From contig NZ_CP022219.1 of the NCBI RefSeq assembly GCF_004114915.1, positions 836,501 through 900,500 of the forward strand: DNA of 64,000 nt, in the 5' to 3' direction. Below are positions 1-8,849 of this stretch, in pieces; position 1 is the stretch's first letter; every line of letters begins with the position of its first letter. Both the position numbers and the translations under genes were made by a program. The stretch is from Bradyrhizobium guangxiense. GTDB lineage: Bacteria; Pseudomonadota; Alphaproteobacteria; Rhizobiales; Xanthobacteraceae. The notes under the pieces are model-generated. The model saw only the letters and a list, made by a program, of their open reading frames with translations, had not been told where the DNA came from and did no database searches.

Positions 1-67
1 AAATAGTCAGGACGTGGGCACGCTTCGCTTTGCTCACCCTACGATACTGCGTTCGCGGGGAGAACCC

Positions 68-622
68 TTACGAAAAATCCGTCCAGCTCAGATGCCGGGC
101 ATCGAGGTCGCCAATCGTCATGTTCTCGCGGATCTCGCGCGGCGTGTGGAAATTGCTGCGCAAGTACACCAACGGCGTGGCGGCGGCGGAATGCGAGGCG
201 CTGCGGACCTCGCCGACGAAGATTGAATGCGTCGTGGTCTCGAACTCCTGCGCGAGCACGCAATCGAATGCCGCGACCGCATCGGTCAGCACCGGGGCGC
301 CCGTCGCCCCGCGCGTCCACTGGCCGAACGCAAAGCGGTCGTCGCCGTTGATACCCTTCTGGCCGCTGAAGGTGAGCGCGAGCAGCGCGTGATCCTCGTG
401 CAGGAAGTTGATCGCAAACGCGCCTTCCTCGCGGATGCGCGCATGAGCGCTGGCGTTGCGGTTGACGCAGACGATGAGCGAGGGCGGCGAGTCCGACAGC
501 GAGCAGGCCGAGGTCACCGTCAGCCCGGTGCGCTTGCCCTGCTCGGCCCCGACCGTCACCAGCGCCACGGCACCGGCGCATTGGCGCATCGCCTGCTTGA
601 AATCCTTGGCGTCGACCGTCAC
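68..622 (-). CDS. Flavin reductase domain protein, small component of a two-component monooxygenase
   Basis: This 184-residue protein has the size and conserved blocks of the flavin reductase-like family, which uses NAD(P)H to reduce FMN or FAD and hands it to a partner oxygenase. Visible family features are the N-terminal stretch ending VALVTVG, the block LTVTSACSLSDSPPSLIVCV, and the AFAINFLHEDH segment. The start is a GTG with CGGAG eight bases upstream. It lies 57 bases downstream of a luciferase-like monooxygenase on the same strand, so the two probably form a reductase/oxygenase pair in one transcript. The substrate cannot be read from the sequence. The family call is firm and the pairing is inference from position. 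Confidence 0.85.
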   Translation of the reverse strand: MTVDAKDFKQAMRQCAGAVALVTVGAEQGKRTGLTVTSACSLSDSPPSLIVCVNRNASAHARIREEGAFAINFLHEDHALLALTFSGQKGINGDDRFAFGQWTRGATGAPVLTDAVAAFDCVLAQEFETTTHSIFVGEVRSASHSAAATPLVYLRSNFHTPREIRENMTIGDLDARHLSWTDFS

Positions 623-679
623 GTCGATGTCTCCGAAATAGATGCGGGTGCGGAAAGTTTGCGCCGCACCCGCTGGCGG

Positions 680-1777
680 TCAAGCCGCCTTCTTCGCGGA
701 GCCGAGATGCGCCAGGCGCGGCATCACCTCGTTCTTCAGCAGCGAGAGCGAATGGTGCCAGGCTTCCGCCTTGTGCTTGTAGTCGAAGCCGAACACCAGG
801 AGCACGCCGAAGCCGCCGACCTCATCGTAGATCTTCTCGATCTTCTCGGCGACGGTTGCGGGCGAGCCGACGATCCAGTTCCGCTTGGCGCAATATTCGA
901 CCGTGACGTCGCTGTCGGGCACATCGGGCGCGTGCTTGAGATAATCCTTGAAGCCGAAATGGCCGAGCAGCGGCAGGAAGTACTCGCTCATCATCCGGCC
1001 CATCATGTCGCCGGTCGAGAGCCGCCACGCCTCCTCATCGGTGTCGGCGACGAACACCTCGCGCACGAGACGCCAGTCCTGCCGGTTCGGCTTGCGGCCG
1101 GTCTTGGCCGCCCCGACCTCGACGGAGTCCCAATGGCTCGAGACATAGGCCGGGTTGAGGTTGAGGCTCATCGGGATGAAGCCGCGCTCGCCCGCGAGCT
1201 TCAGCGTGTCCGAGTTCTTGGACAGACCAGCGACGCCGATCGGCGGATGCGGCGCCTGCAGCGGCTTGATGTGGGGCTTGAGGAAGTCGAACATCGTGTC
1301 CGGCTTGCTCACCGTCCAGAACTTGCCCTTGTGGGTGAAGGGCGCAGGCTCGGTCCACAGCTTCAGGATGATCTCCAGCGCTTCGCGCGTCATGTCGCGG
1401 TTCTGCCCGCTCATGCCGTCGACGTTGAACATCGCCCAGTCGCTCGGCAGGCCGCTCGCGGCGACGCCGAAATTGAGCCGGCCCTCGGAGAGATGGTCCA
1501 GCATCGCGACGCGGTTGGCGAGCTCGGCCGGGTGGTGATAGGGCAAGAGGAAGCCGCCCGGCCCGATGCGAAGCTTCTTGGTCTGCATCAACGCCTGCGC
1601 GATCAAGAGATCCGGCGTCGGATTGGGTTCCCAGGGCGCGGTATGGTGCTCGCCGACCCAGGCCTCCTGGTAGCCGAGCTCGTCGAGCCAGCGCATGACC
1701 TGCAGGTCCCAGTCGTTTCCTTCCTTCAGGCCGCACTCCGGCGGATGCGAAGGCATCGTGAAATAGCCAATCTCCAT
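680..1777 (-). CDS. LLM class flavin-dependent oxidoreductase (luciferase-like monooxygenase)
   Basis: This 365-residue protein belongs to the bacterial luciferase-like TIM-barrel family, which uses reduced flavin and O2. The N-terminal MEIGYFTMP strand, the WVGEHHT motif near residue 40 and the later LGPGGFLLPYHHPAELA-like block are typical of the family. The ATG at 1777 is preceded by GAGAGG at good spacing. A GTG five codons further upstream overlaps that ribosome site and is less likely to be used. The flavin reductase gene follows 57 bases downstream, which fits a two-component monooxygenase. Substrates in this family range from alkanesulfonates to nitrilotriacetate, and none can be assigned here. 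Confidence 0.88.
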   Translation of the reverse strand: MEIGYFTMPSHPPECGLKEGNDWDLQVMRWLDELGYQEAWVGEHHTAPWEPNPTPDLLIAQALMQTKKLRIGPGGFLLPYHHPAELANRVAMLDHLSEGRLNFGVAASGLPSDWAMFNVDGMSGQNRDMTREALEIILKLWTEPAPFTHKGKFWTVSKPDTMFDFLKPHIKPLQAPHPPIGVAGLSKNSDTLKLAGERGFIPMSLNLNPAYVSSHWDSVEVGAAKTGRKPNRQDWRLVREVFVADTDEEAWRLSTGDMMGRMMSEYFLPLLGHFGFKDYLKHAPDVPDSDVTVEYCAKRNWIVGSPATVAEKIEKIYDEVGGFGVLLVFGFDYKHKAEAWHHSLSLLKNEVMPRLAHLGSAKKAA

Positions 1778-2014
1778 GGGTTTCCTCTCCACAATTGACG
1801 CGTCTTGTTGCGCGGTTCACGGATGTGAGTAGGGCTGCTTGAGCAAGCGCTGTGCCAGCGGTTCAGCAAGGGTGTGCCAGCGCGACGAAGGCTCAAATCG
1901 GAGAGAAAGGGCTGGTTTGCCCGCGCAATTGCCGGTATCTCGACCAAGATCCGAGAAGGGGTCGTCTCATTGTCGCGAGACGGCGTCTTGGCCGTGAGAC
2001 GAGGATAGTTTCGC

Positions 2015-2929
2015 ATGACCGAACCGGCTTATGTCGCGGTGGACTGGGGCACCAGCAGCTTTCGGCTCTGGCTGGTCGATCGGGCCGGTGCGGTGCTGGC
2101 CGAGCGCCGCAGCGGCGAAGGCATGCTCGCCGCCGCCAAGGCCGGCTTTCCCGCCGTGCTGCAAGCGCATCTTGCGGCGATCGAGGCGCCGGATCATCTC
2201 CCGGTTCTGGTCTGCGGCATGGCGGGCGCGAAGACCGGCTGGGTCGAGGCCGGCTATGTCGACACGCCTGCACAGCTGTCGGCGATCCTGAAACAGGCCG
2301 TGCGCGTCCCCGGCGAAGCGCGCGACATTCGCATCCTGCCGGGCATTGCGCAGCGCGATAAAAGCGCGCCGGACGTGATGCGCGGCGAGGAGACACAGCT
2401 GCTCGGCGCGCTCGGCCTCACTGCGGCGGGCGATGCGCTGGTCTGCATGCCCGGCACGCATTCGAAATGGGTGCGGGTGAAGGACGGCGTCGTGGAACGT
2501 TTCTCCACCTTCATGACCGGCGAGCTGTTCAGCGTGGTCTGCCGCGAGACCATCTTGTCGCTCGCGGTCGCGGGCGCCGATGAGGCCGAGGATGTCGCGA
2601 GCTTCAAGGTCGCGGTGAAAGCTGCCTTTGAAGCGCCGGCCTTCGCCGCCAATCTCCTGTTCACGGCACGCTCGCGTCAGCTGCTGTTCGGCGGCACGCC
2701 CGCCGCGGCGCGCGAGACGCTGTCGGGCACGTTGATCGGTGCCGAGCTGGCGGCGGGGCTTTCCGGCGCAGTGCCGAAAGAAGGTGTCACGCTGATTGCA
2801 TCAGGCCGGCTTGCGACGCTGTACCGACTGGCCTTCGATGGCCTGTCGATCACCGTGCAGCCGGTCGATGCGGATGAAGCCGTTCGACGCGGCCTGTCGA
2901 TGGCGGCTGCCGCGATCTGGACGAAATAG
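2015..2929 (+). CDS. dgoK: 2-dehydro-3-deoxygalactonokinase
   Basis: This 304-residue sugar kinase phosphorylates 2-dehydro-3-deoxy-D-galactonate (KDGal) with ATP in the De Ley-Doudoroff route of galactose/galactonate breakdown. The N-terminal VAVDWGTSSFRLWL block is the phosphate-binding strand typical of DgoK. The MPGTHSKWV segment near residue 150 and the FSTFMTGELF block are also family features. The aldolase that uses its product starts 13 bases downstream, so the two form an operon. The upstream galactonate dehydratase and the transporter are not in the window. It is divergent from the flavin monooxygenase genes, with about 235 bases between them for both promoters. Confidence 0.93.
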   Translation: MTEPAYVAVDWGTSSFRLWLVDRAGAVLAERRSGEGMLAAAKAGFPAVLQAHLAAIEAPDHLPVLVCGMAGAKTGWVEAGYVDTPAQLSAILKQAVRVPGEARDIRILPGIAQRDKSAPDVMRGEETQLLGALGLTAAGDALVCMPGTHSKWVRVKDGVVERFSTFMTGELFSVVCRETILSLAVAGADEAEDVASFKVAVKAAFEAPAFAANLLFTARSRQLLFGGTPAAARETLSGTLIGAELAAGLSGAVPKEGVTLIASGRLATLYRLAFDGLSITVQPVDADEAVRRGLSMAAAAIWTK

Positions 2930-2942
2930 AAGGACTCTTGAG

Positions 2943-3575
2943 ATGAGCACTCCCTTTCCGTCGATGCAGCGTCCGCTGGTCGCGATCCTGCGCGGCGTCA
3001 AGCCGGAGGAGACCGAGGCCATTGTCGGCGTGCTGATCGAAGCCGGCATGACCGCGATCGAGATTCCCTTGAACTCGCCCGATCCGTTCCGCTCCATTGC
3101 AACGGCCGTGAAGCTCGCGCCCGCTGGCGTGCTGATCGGCGCCGGCACGGTGCTGGCCGCTGCGGATGTCGATCGTCTCAGCGACGTCGGCGGCAGGCTC
3201 ATGGTCTCTCCGAATGTCGACACCGAGGTGCTGGCGCGCGCGCATCAGCATGGCATGGTGACGTTGCCCGGCGTGTTCTCGCCGACCGAGGCGCTGCTGG
3301 CCGCGCGGTCGGGCGCATCGGGCCTGAAATTCTTTCCGGCAAGCGTGCTCGGTGTCTCCGGCATCGCCGCGATCCGCGCCGTGCTGCCGGCAGGCGCGAT
3401 GATAGCCGCCGTCGGCGGCGTTTCCGACCAGAATTTTGCCGAATACATCAAGGGCGGGGTGATCGCGTTCGGGCTCGGCTCCAGCCTCTACAAGCCCGGA
3501 ATGAGTGCGGCCGACGTGGCGGCGCGCGCGAAAGCGACAATCATGGCTTATGATCGGGCAATTGCGAAAGGCTGA
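2943..3575 (+). CDS. dgoA: 2-dehydro-3-deoxy-6-phosphogalactonate aldolase
   Basis: This 210-residue class I aldolase of the KDPG/KDPGal family cleaves 2-dehydro-3-deoxy-6-phosphogalactonate to pyruvate and glyceraldehyde 3-phosphate. The catalytic Glu lies in AIEIPLNSP (residue 40) and the Schiff-base Lys in GLKFFPAS (residue 129). The IPLNSPDPF wording, rather than a KDPG-type block, and the dgoK gene immediately upstream support the galactonate isozyme. The ATG at 2943 is chosen because it follows the dgoK stop by 13 bases with an AGGA-type site and gives the usual family length. The reading frame is open upstream inside dgoK, but that extension is not family sequence. Confidence 0.92.
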   Translation: MSTPFPSMQRPLVAILRGVKPEETEAIVGVLIEAGMTAIEIPLNSPDPFRSIATAVKLAPAGVLIGAGTVLAAADVDRLSDVGGRLMVSPNVDTEVLARAHQHGMVTLPGVFSPTEALLAARSGASGLKFFPASVLGVSGIAAIRAVLPAGAMIAAVGGVSDQNFAEYIKGGVIAFGLGSSLYKPGMSAADVAARAKATIMAYDRAIAKG

Positions 3576-3683
3576 ACCGCTAATAAACTAGCCGTGATCC
3601 TGACATCGCTTATTGTGCCTCATATTGCCGCGATGCTGATGCCGATACATCGCGCAGTGTGACCGGGGCAGCAGGAGACCGAC

Positions 3684-5420
3684 ATGGCGATCAACAACGT
3701 GGCCGATCTGTTCGTGGCAACGCTCGAACAGGCCGGCGTCAAGCGCATTTACGGCATCGTCGGCGACAGCCTGAACGCCCTGACCGAGGCGCTGCGCCGC
3801 CGCGGCACGATCGAATGGGTCCATGTCCGCCACGAGGAGGTCGCAGCCTTTGCGGCGGCCGGCGAAGCCGAGATGACCGGGAACCTGGCGGTGTGCGCGG
3901 GCTCCTGCGGCCCCGGCAATCTGCATCTGATCAATGGCCTGTTCGACGCGCATCGCAGCCGCGTTCCCGTGCTGGCGATCGCGGCGCAGATCCCCTCGTC
4001 CGAAATCGGCGGCGGCTATTTTCAGGAGACGCATCCGCAGAACCTGTTCCGCGAATGCAGCCATTATTGCGAGCTGGTCGCCGATGAAAGCCAGCTTCCG
4101 TTCGTGCTGGAGAATGCGATCCGCGCGGCGGTGGGCCTGCGCGGTGTCGCCGTCGTCGCCATGCCCGGCGACATTGCCTTTCGCGCTGCGCCCAAGCGCG
4201 CGCTGACGACGTCGCGCGGGCTTGCGCTGTCTCCGCCGCAGGTGGTGCCGCAGGCGGACGAGCTGAAGGCGCTGGCCGATCTCCTCAACGGTGCCGAGCG
4301 CATCACCCTGTTCTGCGGCCGCGGCTGCGCCGGCGCGCATGCGCCCTTGATGCAGCTTGCCGAGACGCTGAAGAGCCCGATCGTGCACGCGCTCGGCGGC
4401 AAAGAGCATGTCGAATACGACAACCCCTACGACGTTGGCATGACCGGCTTCATCGGCTTCTCCTCAGGCTACGCGGCCATGCATGCCTGCGACGCGCTGG
4501 TGATGCTCGGCACCGATTTTCCTTACAAGCAGTTCTTCCCAACCGACGCGAAGGTCGCGCAGATCGACATCCGCCCCGAAAACCTCGGACGGCGGTGCAG
4601 GATCGATCTCGGCCTCGTCGGCGACGTCAAGCTCACCATCGAGGCGCTGCTGCCGCTGCTGAAATCGAAGACGCAGCGCAAGCATCTCGACGGCGCCGTC
4701 GCGCATTACAAGAAGGCGCGAGAGGGGCTGGACTCGCTTGCGAAGGGCACGCGGGGAAGAAAGCCGATCCATCCGCAATATCTCGCCAAGGTGATCAGCG
4801 ACCATGCCTCCGCCGACGCGGTGTTCACCGCCGACGTCGGCACGCCCACGGTGTGGGCCGCGCGCTATCTCGACATGAACGGCCGCCGTCGCCTGATCGG
4901 CTCCTTCGTGCACGGCTCGATGGCGAACGCCATGCCGCAGGCGATCGGTGCGCAGGCTGCCCAGCCCGGCCGCCAGGTCATCTCGCTATCCGGCGACGGC
5001 GGCTTCACCATGCTGATGGGTGACCTGATCACGCTGACGCAAGAGAAGCTGCCGGTGAAGGTGGTCGTCTTCAATAACGGCGTGCTCGGCTTCGTCGCGC
5101 TGGAGATGAAGGCCGCGGGCTTCGTCGACACCAATGTCGACCTGGAGAACCCCGATTTTGCCGCGATGGCGCGCGCGATGGGCATCTTTGCCAGACGTGT
5201 CGAGGATCCCGGCGAGCTTCCCGGTGCGGTGAAGGAGATGCTCGCGCATGACGGGCCGGCGCTGCTCGACGTCGTCACCGCCAAGCAGGAGCTGTCGATG
5301 CCGCCGACCATCACCGCCGAGCAGGTCAAGGGCTTCAGCCTCTGGGTCTTGCGCGCAGTGATGAACGGCCGCGGCGACGAGGTGCTGGACCTCGCGAAGA
5401 CGAACCTGCTGCCGCGGTGA
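3684..5420 (+). CDS. poxB: Thiamine pyrophosphate-dependent pyruvate dehydrogenase (quinone), PoxB type
   Basis: This 578-residue enzyme decarboxylates pyruvate to acetate and CO2 and passes electrons via FAD to the membrane quinone pool. It matches E. coli PoxB closely along the N-terminal part: the TPP-activating Glu in [11 protein letters not shown] (about residue 51), [18 protein letters not shown] and GYFQETHPQ. The C-terminal TPP-binding motif starts [10 protein letters not shown] and ends at the NNG about 30 residues later. Domains are in the usual order: PYR, FAD-binding middle and PP. The extreme C terminus is shorter and less clearly amphipathic than the lipid-activation peptide of E. 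coli. It stands alone, followed directly by a palindromic repeat. Confidence 0.9.
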   Translation: MAINNVADLFVATLEQAGVKRIYGIVGDSLNALTEALRRRGTIEWVHVRHEEVAAFAAAGEAEMTGNLAVCAGSCGPGNLHLINGLFDAHRSRVPVLAIAAQIPSSEIGGGYFQETHPQNLFRECSHYCELVADESQLPFVLENAIRAAVGLRGVAVVAMPGDIAFRAAPKRALTTSRGLALSPPQVVPQADELKALADLLNGAERITLFCGRGCAGAHAPLMQLAETLKSPIVHALGGKEHVEYDNPYDVGMTGFIGFSSGYAAMHACDALVMLGTDFPYKQFFPTDAKVAQIDIRPENLGRRCRIDLGLVGDVKLTIEALLPLLKSKTQRKHLDGAVAHYKKAREGLDSLAKGTRGRKPIHPQYLAKVISDHASADAVFTADVGTPTVWAARYLDMNGRRRLIGSFVHGSMANAMPQAIGAQAAQPGRQVISLSGDGGFTMLMGDLITLTQEKLPVKVVVFNNGVLGFVALEMKAAGFVDTNVDLENPDFAAMARAMGIFARRVEDPGELPGAVKEMLAHDGPALLDVVTAKQELSMPPTITAEQVKGFSLWVLRAVMNGRGDEVLDLAKTNLLPR

Positions 5421-5440
5421 TATCAGCTGGGCGCGGCGGT

Positions 5441-5572
5441 CACCTCTCCCAAAGGGAGAGGTCGGATCGCATTGAAAATGCGATCCGGATGAGGGGTCAA
5501 GGTCTCGCCGGGTGCTGCGGCCCCTCATCCGGATTGCTGCGCAATCCGACCTGTCCCCGCGGGGGAGAGGTG
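5441..5572. repeat. Large imperfect palindromic intergenic repeat (CCTCTCCC/GGGAGAGG family)
   Basis: The left part begins CACCTCTCCC and the right end reads GGGAGAGGTG. Inner arms containing ATCCGGATGAGGGG and CCCCTCATCCGGAT pair with each other, and a small hairpin sits in each arm. The same family recurs at 57248-57390 and 61974-62160. It follows the poxB stop and covers the 3' end of the convergent small membrane protein gene. Confidence 0.85.
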
Positions 5573-5862
5573 AGAGCTTGCCAGTGCAGCACGCTGCCGA
5601 TCAGCAGGGCCGGCACGAAGCCGAGCACGATCAAGAAGTGCGGCAACTCCTTCGGCGAGATGAAGGCGATGGCGATGTCCGAGATCAGCCAGAGCGCCGC
5701 GAACATCACCGCAAAGTCCGTTCGCGGGCAGCGGAGATAGTAGAACACGGCGGTGATGACGATCGCGGGCCCGATCGCGACGCCGATCATGATCGCGGTC
5801 AGCTCCTTCGGCGTCAACGCGTCGAGCATCATCGAGGCCAGCAGCCAGAGTGCGGCGAACAT
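5497..5862 (-). CDS. Small membrane protein with an internal duplication; start probably damaged, C terminus runs into a repeat
   Basis: The 121-residue frame contains two homologous halves of about 50 residues, each starting MFAALWL, with a (T/S)PKEL turn and a hydrophobic helix ending in an aromatic. This suggests four membrane segments. The similarity of the first half continues upstream of the ATG at 5862 through GFRHPLDIIA, but no ATG, GTG or TTG precedes the in-frame TAG at 5914-5916. A frame starting at a TTG at 5944 may hold the original N terminus, which would imply a one-base frameshift near 5900. The last 23 or so residues, from SPPRGQVG on, are encoded by the palindromic repeat. 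It follows the thioesterase gene on the same strand. I do not recognise a function. Confidence 0.6.
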   Translation of the reverse strand: MFAALWLLASMMLDALTPKELTAIMIGVAIGPAIVITAVFYYLRCPRTDFAVMFAALWLISDIAIAFISPKELPHFLIVLGFVPALLIGSVLHWQALTSPPRGQVGLRSNPDEGPQHPARP

Positions 5863-5956
5863 GGCGATGATGTCGAGCGGATGCCGAAATCCAATACCTC
5901 TCGCGGGGACGGGCTATCGTTGTGGCCGGAGCTGTGGCCGTCAAGTCAAAATGAGC

Positions 5957-6865
5957 TTATTCCTCGTCGCTTCCCGGCGCCGGGCGCAGCATGAAATGAC
6001 CGAAGGCGGTGGCGATCGGCCTCGTAGCATCGTCCTGCCAGGCGCGCGCCTCGAATGCGACGATGCGCCGGCCCTGCTTCACGATCGAGACGTCGGCAAA
6101 CGTGTCGAGCGCGCGGCCGGAACGCAAATAGTTGACGGTGAGGCCGATCGGCTTTGGCGGCGCGGCGATGCCGAGCTCGCGCGCCACCCCGACGATCGCC
6201 GTGGTCTCGAGGAAGGCTCCGGTCATGCCGCCATGGATCGCAGGCAGGATCGGGTTGCCGATGATCTTCGGCGAGAACGGCATCGTCAGCGTGCCGTCGT
6301 CGTTGACGCGGATGCCGAGCCAGCGCGCGAACGGGCTGCGGGCGAACGGCCCGTCCGGATCCTCCGGCGCCTCCAGCGTCGGGATGCCCAGCGCATCCAT
6401 CCTGCGGTCGGCCAGCATGTTGGTGCGGTTGGCGCCGATCATGAAGCAGGCGGTCGCGGTTGCGACCGGATCGTCCTCGGACTCCTGATAGGCGGTGGAG
6501 CGCACGAAGGCGATCGAGCGCGTGGTGCGGTAGCAGACCGAATGCGCCTTGATGTCGAGGCCGGGCGTTGCCGGCTTCTGGTAGTCGATGCGCAGGTCGA
6601 GGGTCGCGATCGCGCGCGTGCCGTCGAGCGCAAGTTGCACCGCCATGCCGCAGCTCTCGTCCAGCATCGCGGTGACGACACCGCCATGCAGCACGCCGGT
6701 CTCGGTGTCGCCGACGAAGACGGGCCGGTAGGGTAGGCTCGACCAGGCCTCGGCGGGCGCGAAGCGATCGAGCTGGAGCCCGCTGATATGGCCGTAGTCG
6801 GAACGGCGTCCCTTGATCGCCTCGGCGAGTTCCTCGAAGGCAAGCGTGGTCGGTGTGGTACTCAT
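5957..6865 (-). CDS. Tandem hot-dog thioesterase, PaaI/acyl-CoA thioesterase family
   Basis: This 302-residue protein has two hot-dog domains, at about residues 30-150 and 160-295. Each carries the family loop: VLHGGVVTAMLDESCG in the first and AIHGGMTGAFLETTA in the second, with the HGG turn followed by an acidic residue at the catalytic position. It should hydrolyse acyl-CoA thioesters in the cytoplasm. The chain length is unknown. Double hot-dog thioesterases usually act on longer or aromatic acyl groups, but that is an inference. The start at 6865 is an ATG. It is divergent from the small hypothetical gene at 6998. Confidence 0.82.
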   Translation of the reverse strand: MSTTPTTLAFEELAEAIKGRRSDYGHISGLQLDRFAPAEAWSSLPYRPVFVGDTETGVLHGGVVTAMLDESCGMAVQLALDGTRAIATLDLRIDYQKPATPGLDIKAHSVCYRTTRSIAFVRSTAYQESEDDPVATATACFMIGANRTNMLADRRMDALGIPTLEAPEDPDGPFARSPFARWLGIRVNDDGTLTMPFSPKIIGNPILPAIHGGMTGAFLETTAIVGVARELGIAAPPKPIGLTVNYLRSGRALDTFADVSIVKQGRRIVAFEARAWQDDATRPIATAFGHFMLRPAPGSDEE

Positions 6866-6997
6866 GGCCAGGTTCTAGACCAGTGTCGGGCCTCGCGCAA
6901 AACCCCGAATGGGCCCCGGGGGCGGTTTGGCCTCGACAGGGCGCGCCGAAGCGCCGATGGTAGGCGCTTGTTCGTCGACGAACTGCAAGGAGCGCCC

Positions 6998-7318
6998 ATG
7001 GCCGACCCCGAAACGCCCGCCACCAACCAGGGGCCTGTCATCATTTCGAGCTCCAGCTCGGAGCGTGCGCCGATCATCTATTTCGACGGCGCGTCCTGCT
7101 TCGGTCATCACAACGGCGCGATCCAGATCGAGCTTGCCGCGAACCTGTTGATGCCGGTCGGTGCCGCCGTCAGGGTTGACGTGGTCCAGACCGCGCACCT
7201 GCGTTGCAGCGTGGCCGCGGCGCTGGCGCTGCGTGAAGCCCTCGACAAGGCGCTGGCGATGTACCAGCAGGGCCAGAAGCAGCCGGTCGCCGAGGAGATC
7301 CCGGTCGTGAAGAACTGA
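6998..7318 (+). CDS. Small hypothetical protein, about 106 residues
   Basis: An AAGGAG site five bases before the ATG at 6998 fixes the start. The frame is open about 210 bases further upstream, but that part overlaps the divergent gene. The N terminus is polar and Ser-rich. The middle has the pattern of beta strands (IIYFDG, NGAIQIELAANLL, AAVRVDVVQTAHLRC) followed by a helix AALALREALDKALAMYQ. This general plan resembles DUF3467-type small proteins, but the likeness is too weak to assert. I do not recognise a function. It lies 184 bases upstream of the Lon-N/Clp-N fusion gene on the same strand. Confidence 0.7.
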   Translation: MADPETPATNQGPVIISSSSSERAPIIYFDGASCFGHHNGAIQIELAANLLMPVGAAVRVDVVQTAHLRCSVAAALALREALDKALAMYQQGQKQPVAEEIPVVKN

Positions 7319-7502
7319 GATCGCAATTGACAGCGATTTATCTTTGCGCCACCTTCCGTGCAGGTTGATACGACCTGCCGGTTGCACCCTCCGTGGAATG
7401 GTGAACGTATCGAGCCTTCATCGGCCTCCCCTTTGCCCGAGCGTCCGGGTCAGCAACGCAACCGCCTGATACATCTGGATCGCTCATGCAGAGGAAGAAC
7501 CG

Positions 7503-8729
7503 ATGCGCGATTTTCGCGATGCCAAGGCTATGGCGCAGACCCTGCGCGAATCCCTGATCACCAAGGCCGTCACCATCAGTCACAGCGAAAGCCTCGAACT
7601 GGTGTCGAGGATGCTGGGCGTTGCCGACTGGAATACATTGTCGGCAATGCTTCAGACCGGGCGTCGCGACACGCCGGTGCCGATCGCAAGGCTCAAAAGC
7701 TCGACCGCGGTCTATCCGGCGGTGCCGTTGCGCGATTTCGTACCGTTTCCAAACGCAAGCTTTCCGCTGTTCGTCGGGCGCGAGAATACGGTGCTGGCGC
7801 TCAACCATGCGTTCGAGGGCGCACGCCAGATGGTCTGCGCGATCCAGCGCGATGCGGCCGTCGATGAGCCGCAATTTGCCGACGTCCACGAGGTTGGTCT
7901 GCTCGCTCAATTGGTCGAGCTCGAACGGCTCTCCGACGGCTCGATCAGGGTCCTGACCCGCGGACTCCGCCGCGTCGGGCTTCGCAGCTTCGCGGCGACG
8001 AATGACGGTTACCGGTCCGAGGCTTTCGAACTGCCCGAGAGCCCGCCTGCGGAGGCGCCTGACCTGGTCCGCCGAACCATCCAGCGCTTCGAGGATTACG
8101 CGGCGGCCCACGGTCTGCTGATGCCGGACGTCTGGTCGTTCTTTGATCGGACGTCCGACATCGGACATATCGCCGATACGATAGCGACGCGGATGAAGCT
8201 CTCGGTCAAGGACAAGTACGAGTTGCTGGCCATCCTAGATCCCATGAAGCGGCTGGAGAAGATCGACGCGTTGCTTGACGCCTCGTCCCGCCCGTTCGCT
8301 CCGGCCTATGTCGCCACGCGCCGCCGGGCGCTTGATCTTGCCGACCGGCGCCGCCATCAGTTTGCGACGCTGGAGCACCTTCTGCTGGCGTTGACCGAAG
8401 ACGGCGATGCCGCGCCTGTCCTGCAGGCCTGCAAGGCCGATCTCGGCACGCTCAGGCAGAGCCTGACCGACTATCTCGATAAGGAGCTCGCTCACATCGT
8501 GGTCGAGACCGGCACCGCAGTGCCGACCGCTGCATTCCAGCGCGTCGATCGTCGGGGCGCGCTGCTTGCCCAGGAGGTCGGCAATCCCGCGGTGACCGGC
8601 GCCAATGCACTCGTCGCTCTGTTTCCGGAGACACGAAGTCCCGCGGTGCGCTTCCTCGCCGAGCAGGACGTATCACGCTGGCGCGTGGACAAGGCCATCG
8701 CGAAAGCGAGTGCCAAGGACAAGGGCTAG
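7503..8729 (+). CDS. Three-module fusion: glyoxalase-related N-module, Lon substrate-binding domain, ClpA-type N domain; no ATPase or protease
   Basis: This 408-residue protein has three recognisable parts. Residues 1-50, with FRDAKAMAQTLRESL and the SHSESLELVSRMLGVADW block, match the small glyoxalase-related module found in many rhizobial proteins. Residues about 71-258 align along their whole length with the N-terminal domain of Lon: AVPLRDFVPFPNASFPLFVGR, DEPQFADVHEVGLLAQLVEL, ADTIATRMKL and a helical end MKRLEKIDALL. Residues about 265-405 align with both repeats of the ClpA N domain: HQFATLEHLLLALTEDGDA, then VTGANALVALFPE and DVSRWRVDKAI. There is no Walker motif, Ser-Lys dyad or ClpP loop. 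The start has GAGGAAG upstream. It could be a substrate adaptor, a ClpS decoy or an assembly scaffold; all of these are inference. Confidence 0.85.
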   Translation: MRDFRDAKAMAQTLRESLITKAVTISHSESLELVSRMLGVADWNTLSAMLQTGRRDTPVPIARLKSSTAVYPAVPLRDFVPFPNASFPLFVGRENTVLALNHAFEGARQMVCAIQRDAAVDEPQFADVHEVGLLAQLVELERLSDGSIRVLTRGLRRVGLRSFAATNDGYRSEAFELPESPPAEAPDLVRRTIQRFEDYAAAHGLLMPDVWSFFDRTSDIGHIADTIATRMKLSVKDKYELLAILDPMKRLEKIDALLDASSRPFAPAYVATRRRALDLADRRRHQFATLEHLLLALTEDGDAAPVLQACKADLGTLRQSLTDYLDKELAHIVVETGTAVPTAAFQRVDRRGALLAQEVGNPAVTGANALVALFPETRSPAVRFLAEQDVSRWRVDKAIAKASAKDKG

Positions 8730-8730
8730 A

Positions 8731-8775
8731 GCATGATCCGGAAAAGTGCGAAGCCGTTTTCCGGAAAGATCATGC
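8731..8775. repeat. Nested palindromic repeat (GCATGATC...GATCATGC)
   Basis: Arms GCATGATC (8731-8738) and GATCATGC (8768-8775) enclose a second pair, CCGGAAAA and TTTTCCGG. It starts right after the stop of the fusion gene. This motif is a familiar interspersed repeat in Bradyrhizobium and Rhodopseudomonas genomes. Confidence 0.8.
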
Positions 8776-8787
8776 GCAAACAACAAC

Positions 8788-8830
8788 CTAAAGCGCGATG
8801 ACGATTCATCTAAATCTCATCGCGCTTTAG
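8788..8830. terminator. Perfect 14-bp inverted repeat, likely bidirectional transcription stop
   Basis: CTAAAGCGCGATGA (8788-8801) pairs perfectly with TCATCGCGCTTTAG (8817-8830) around a 15-base AT-rich loop. It sits between the convergent fusion gene and the amidase gene. There is no long T run, so it may be a repeat rather than an intrinsic terminator. Confidence 0.5.
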
Positions 8831-8849
8831 AGCAGGACGCGGCGGCAGC

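Noticed and set aside
227..1798. A 523-codon open frame on the plus strand
   Set aside because: It is the antisense shadow of the flavin reductase and luciferase-like genes. Its translation is Arg/His/Asp-rich with no family similarity, as expected for a GC-rich opposite strand.
5441..5572. An insertion sequence or other mobile gene at the repeat
   Set aside because: The element is a pure palindrome of about 130 bases without any coding sequence or target duplication that I can see.
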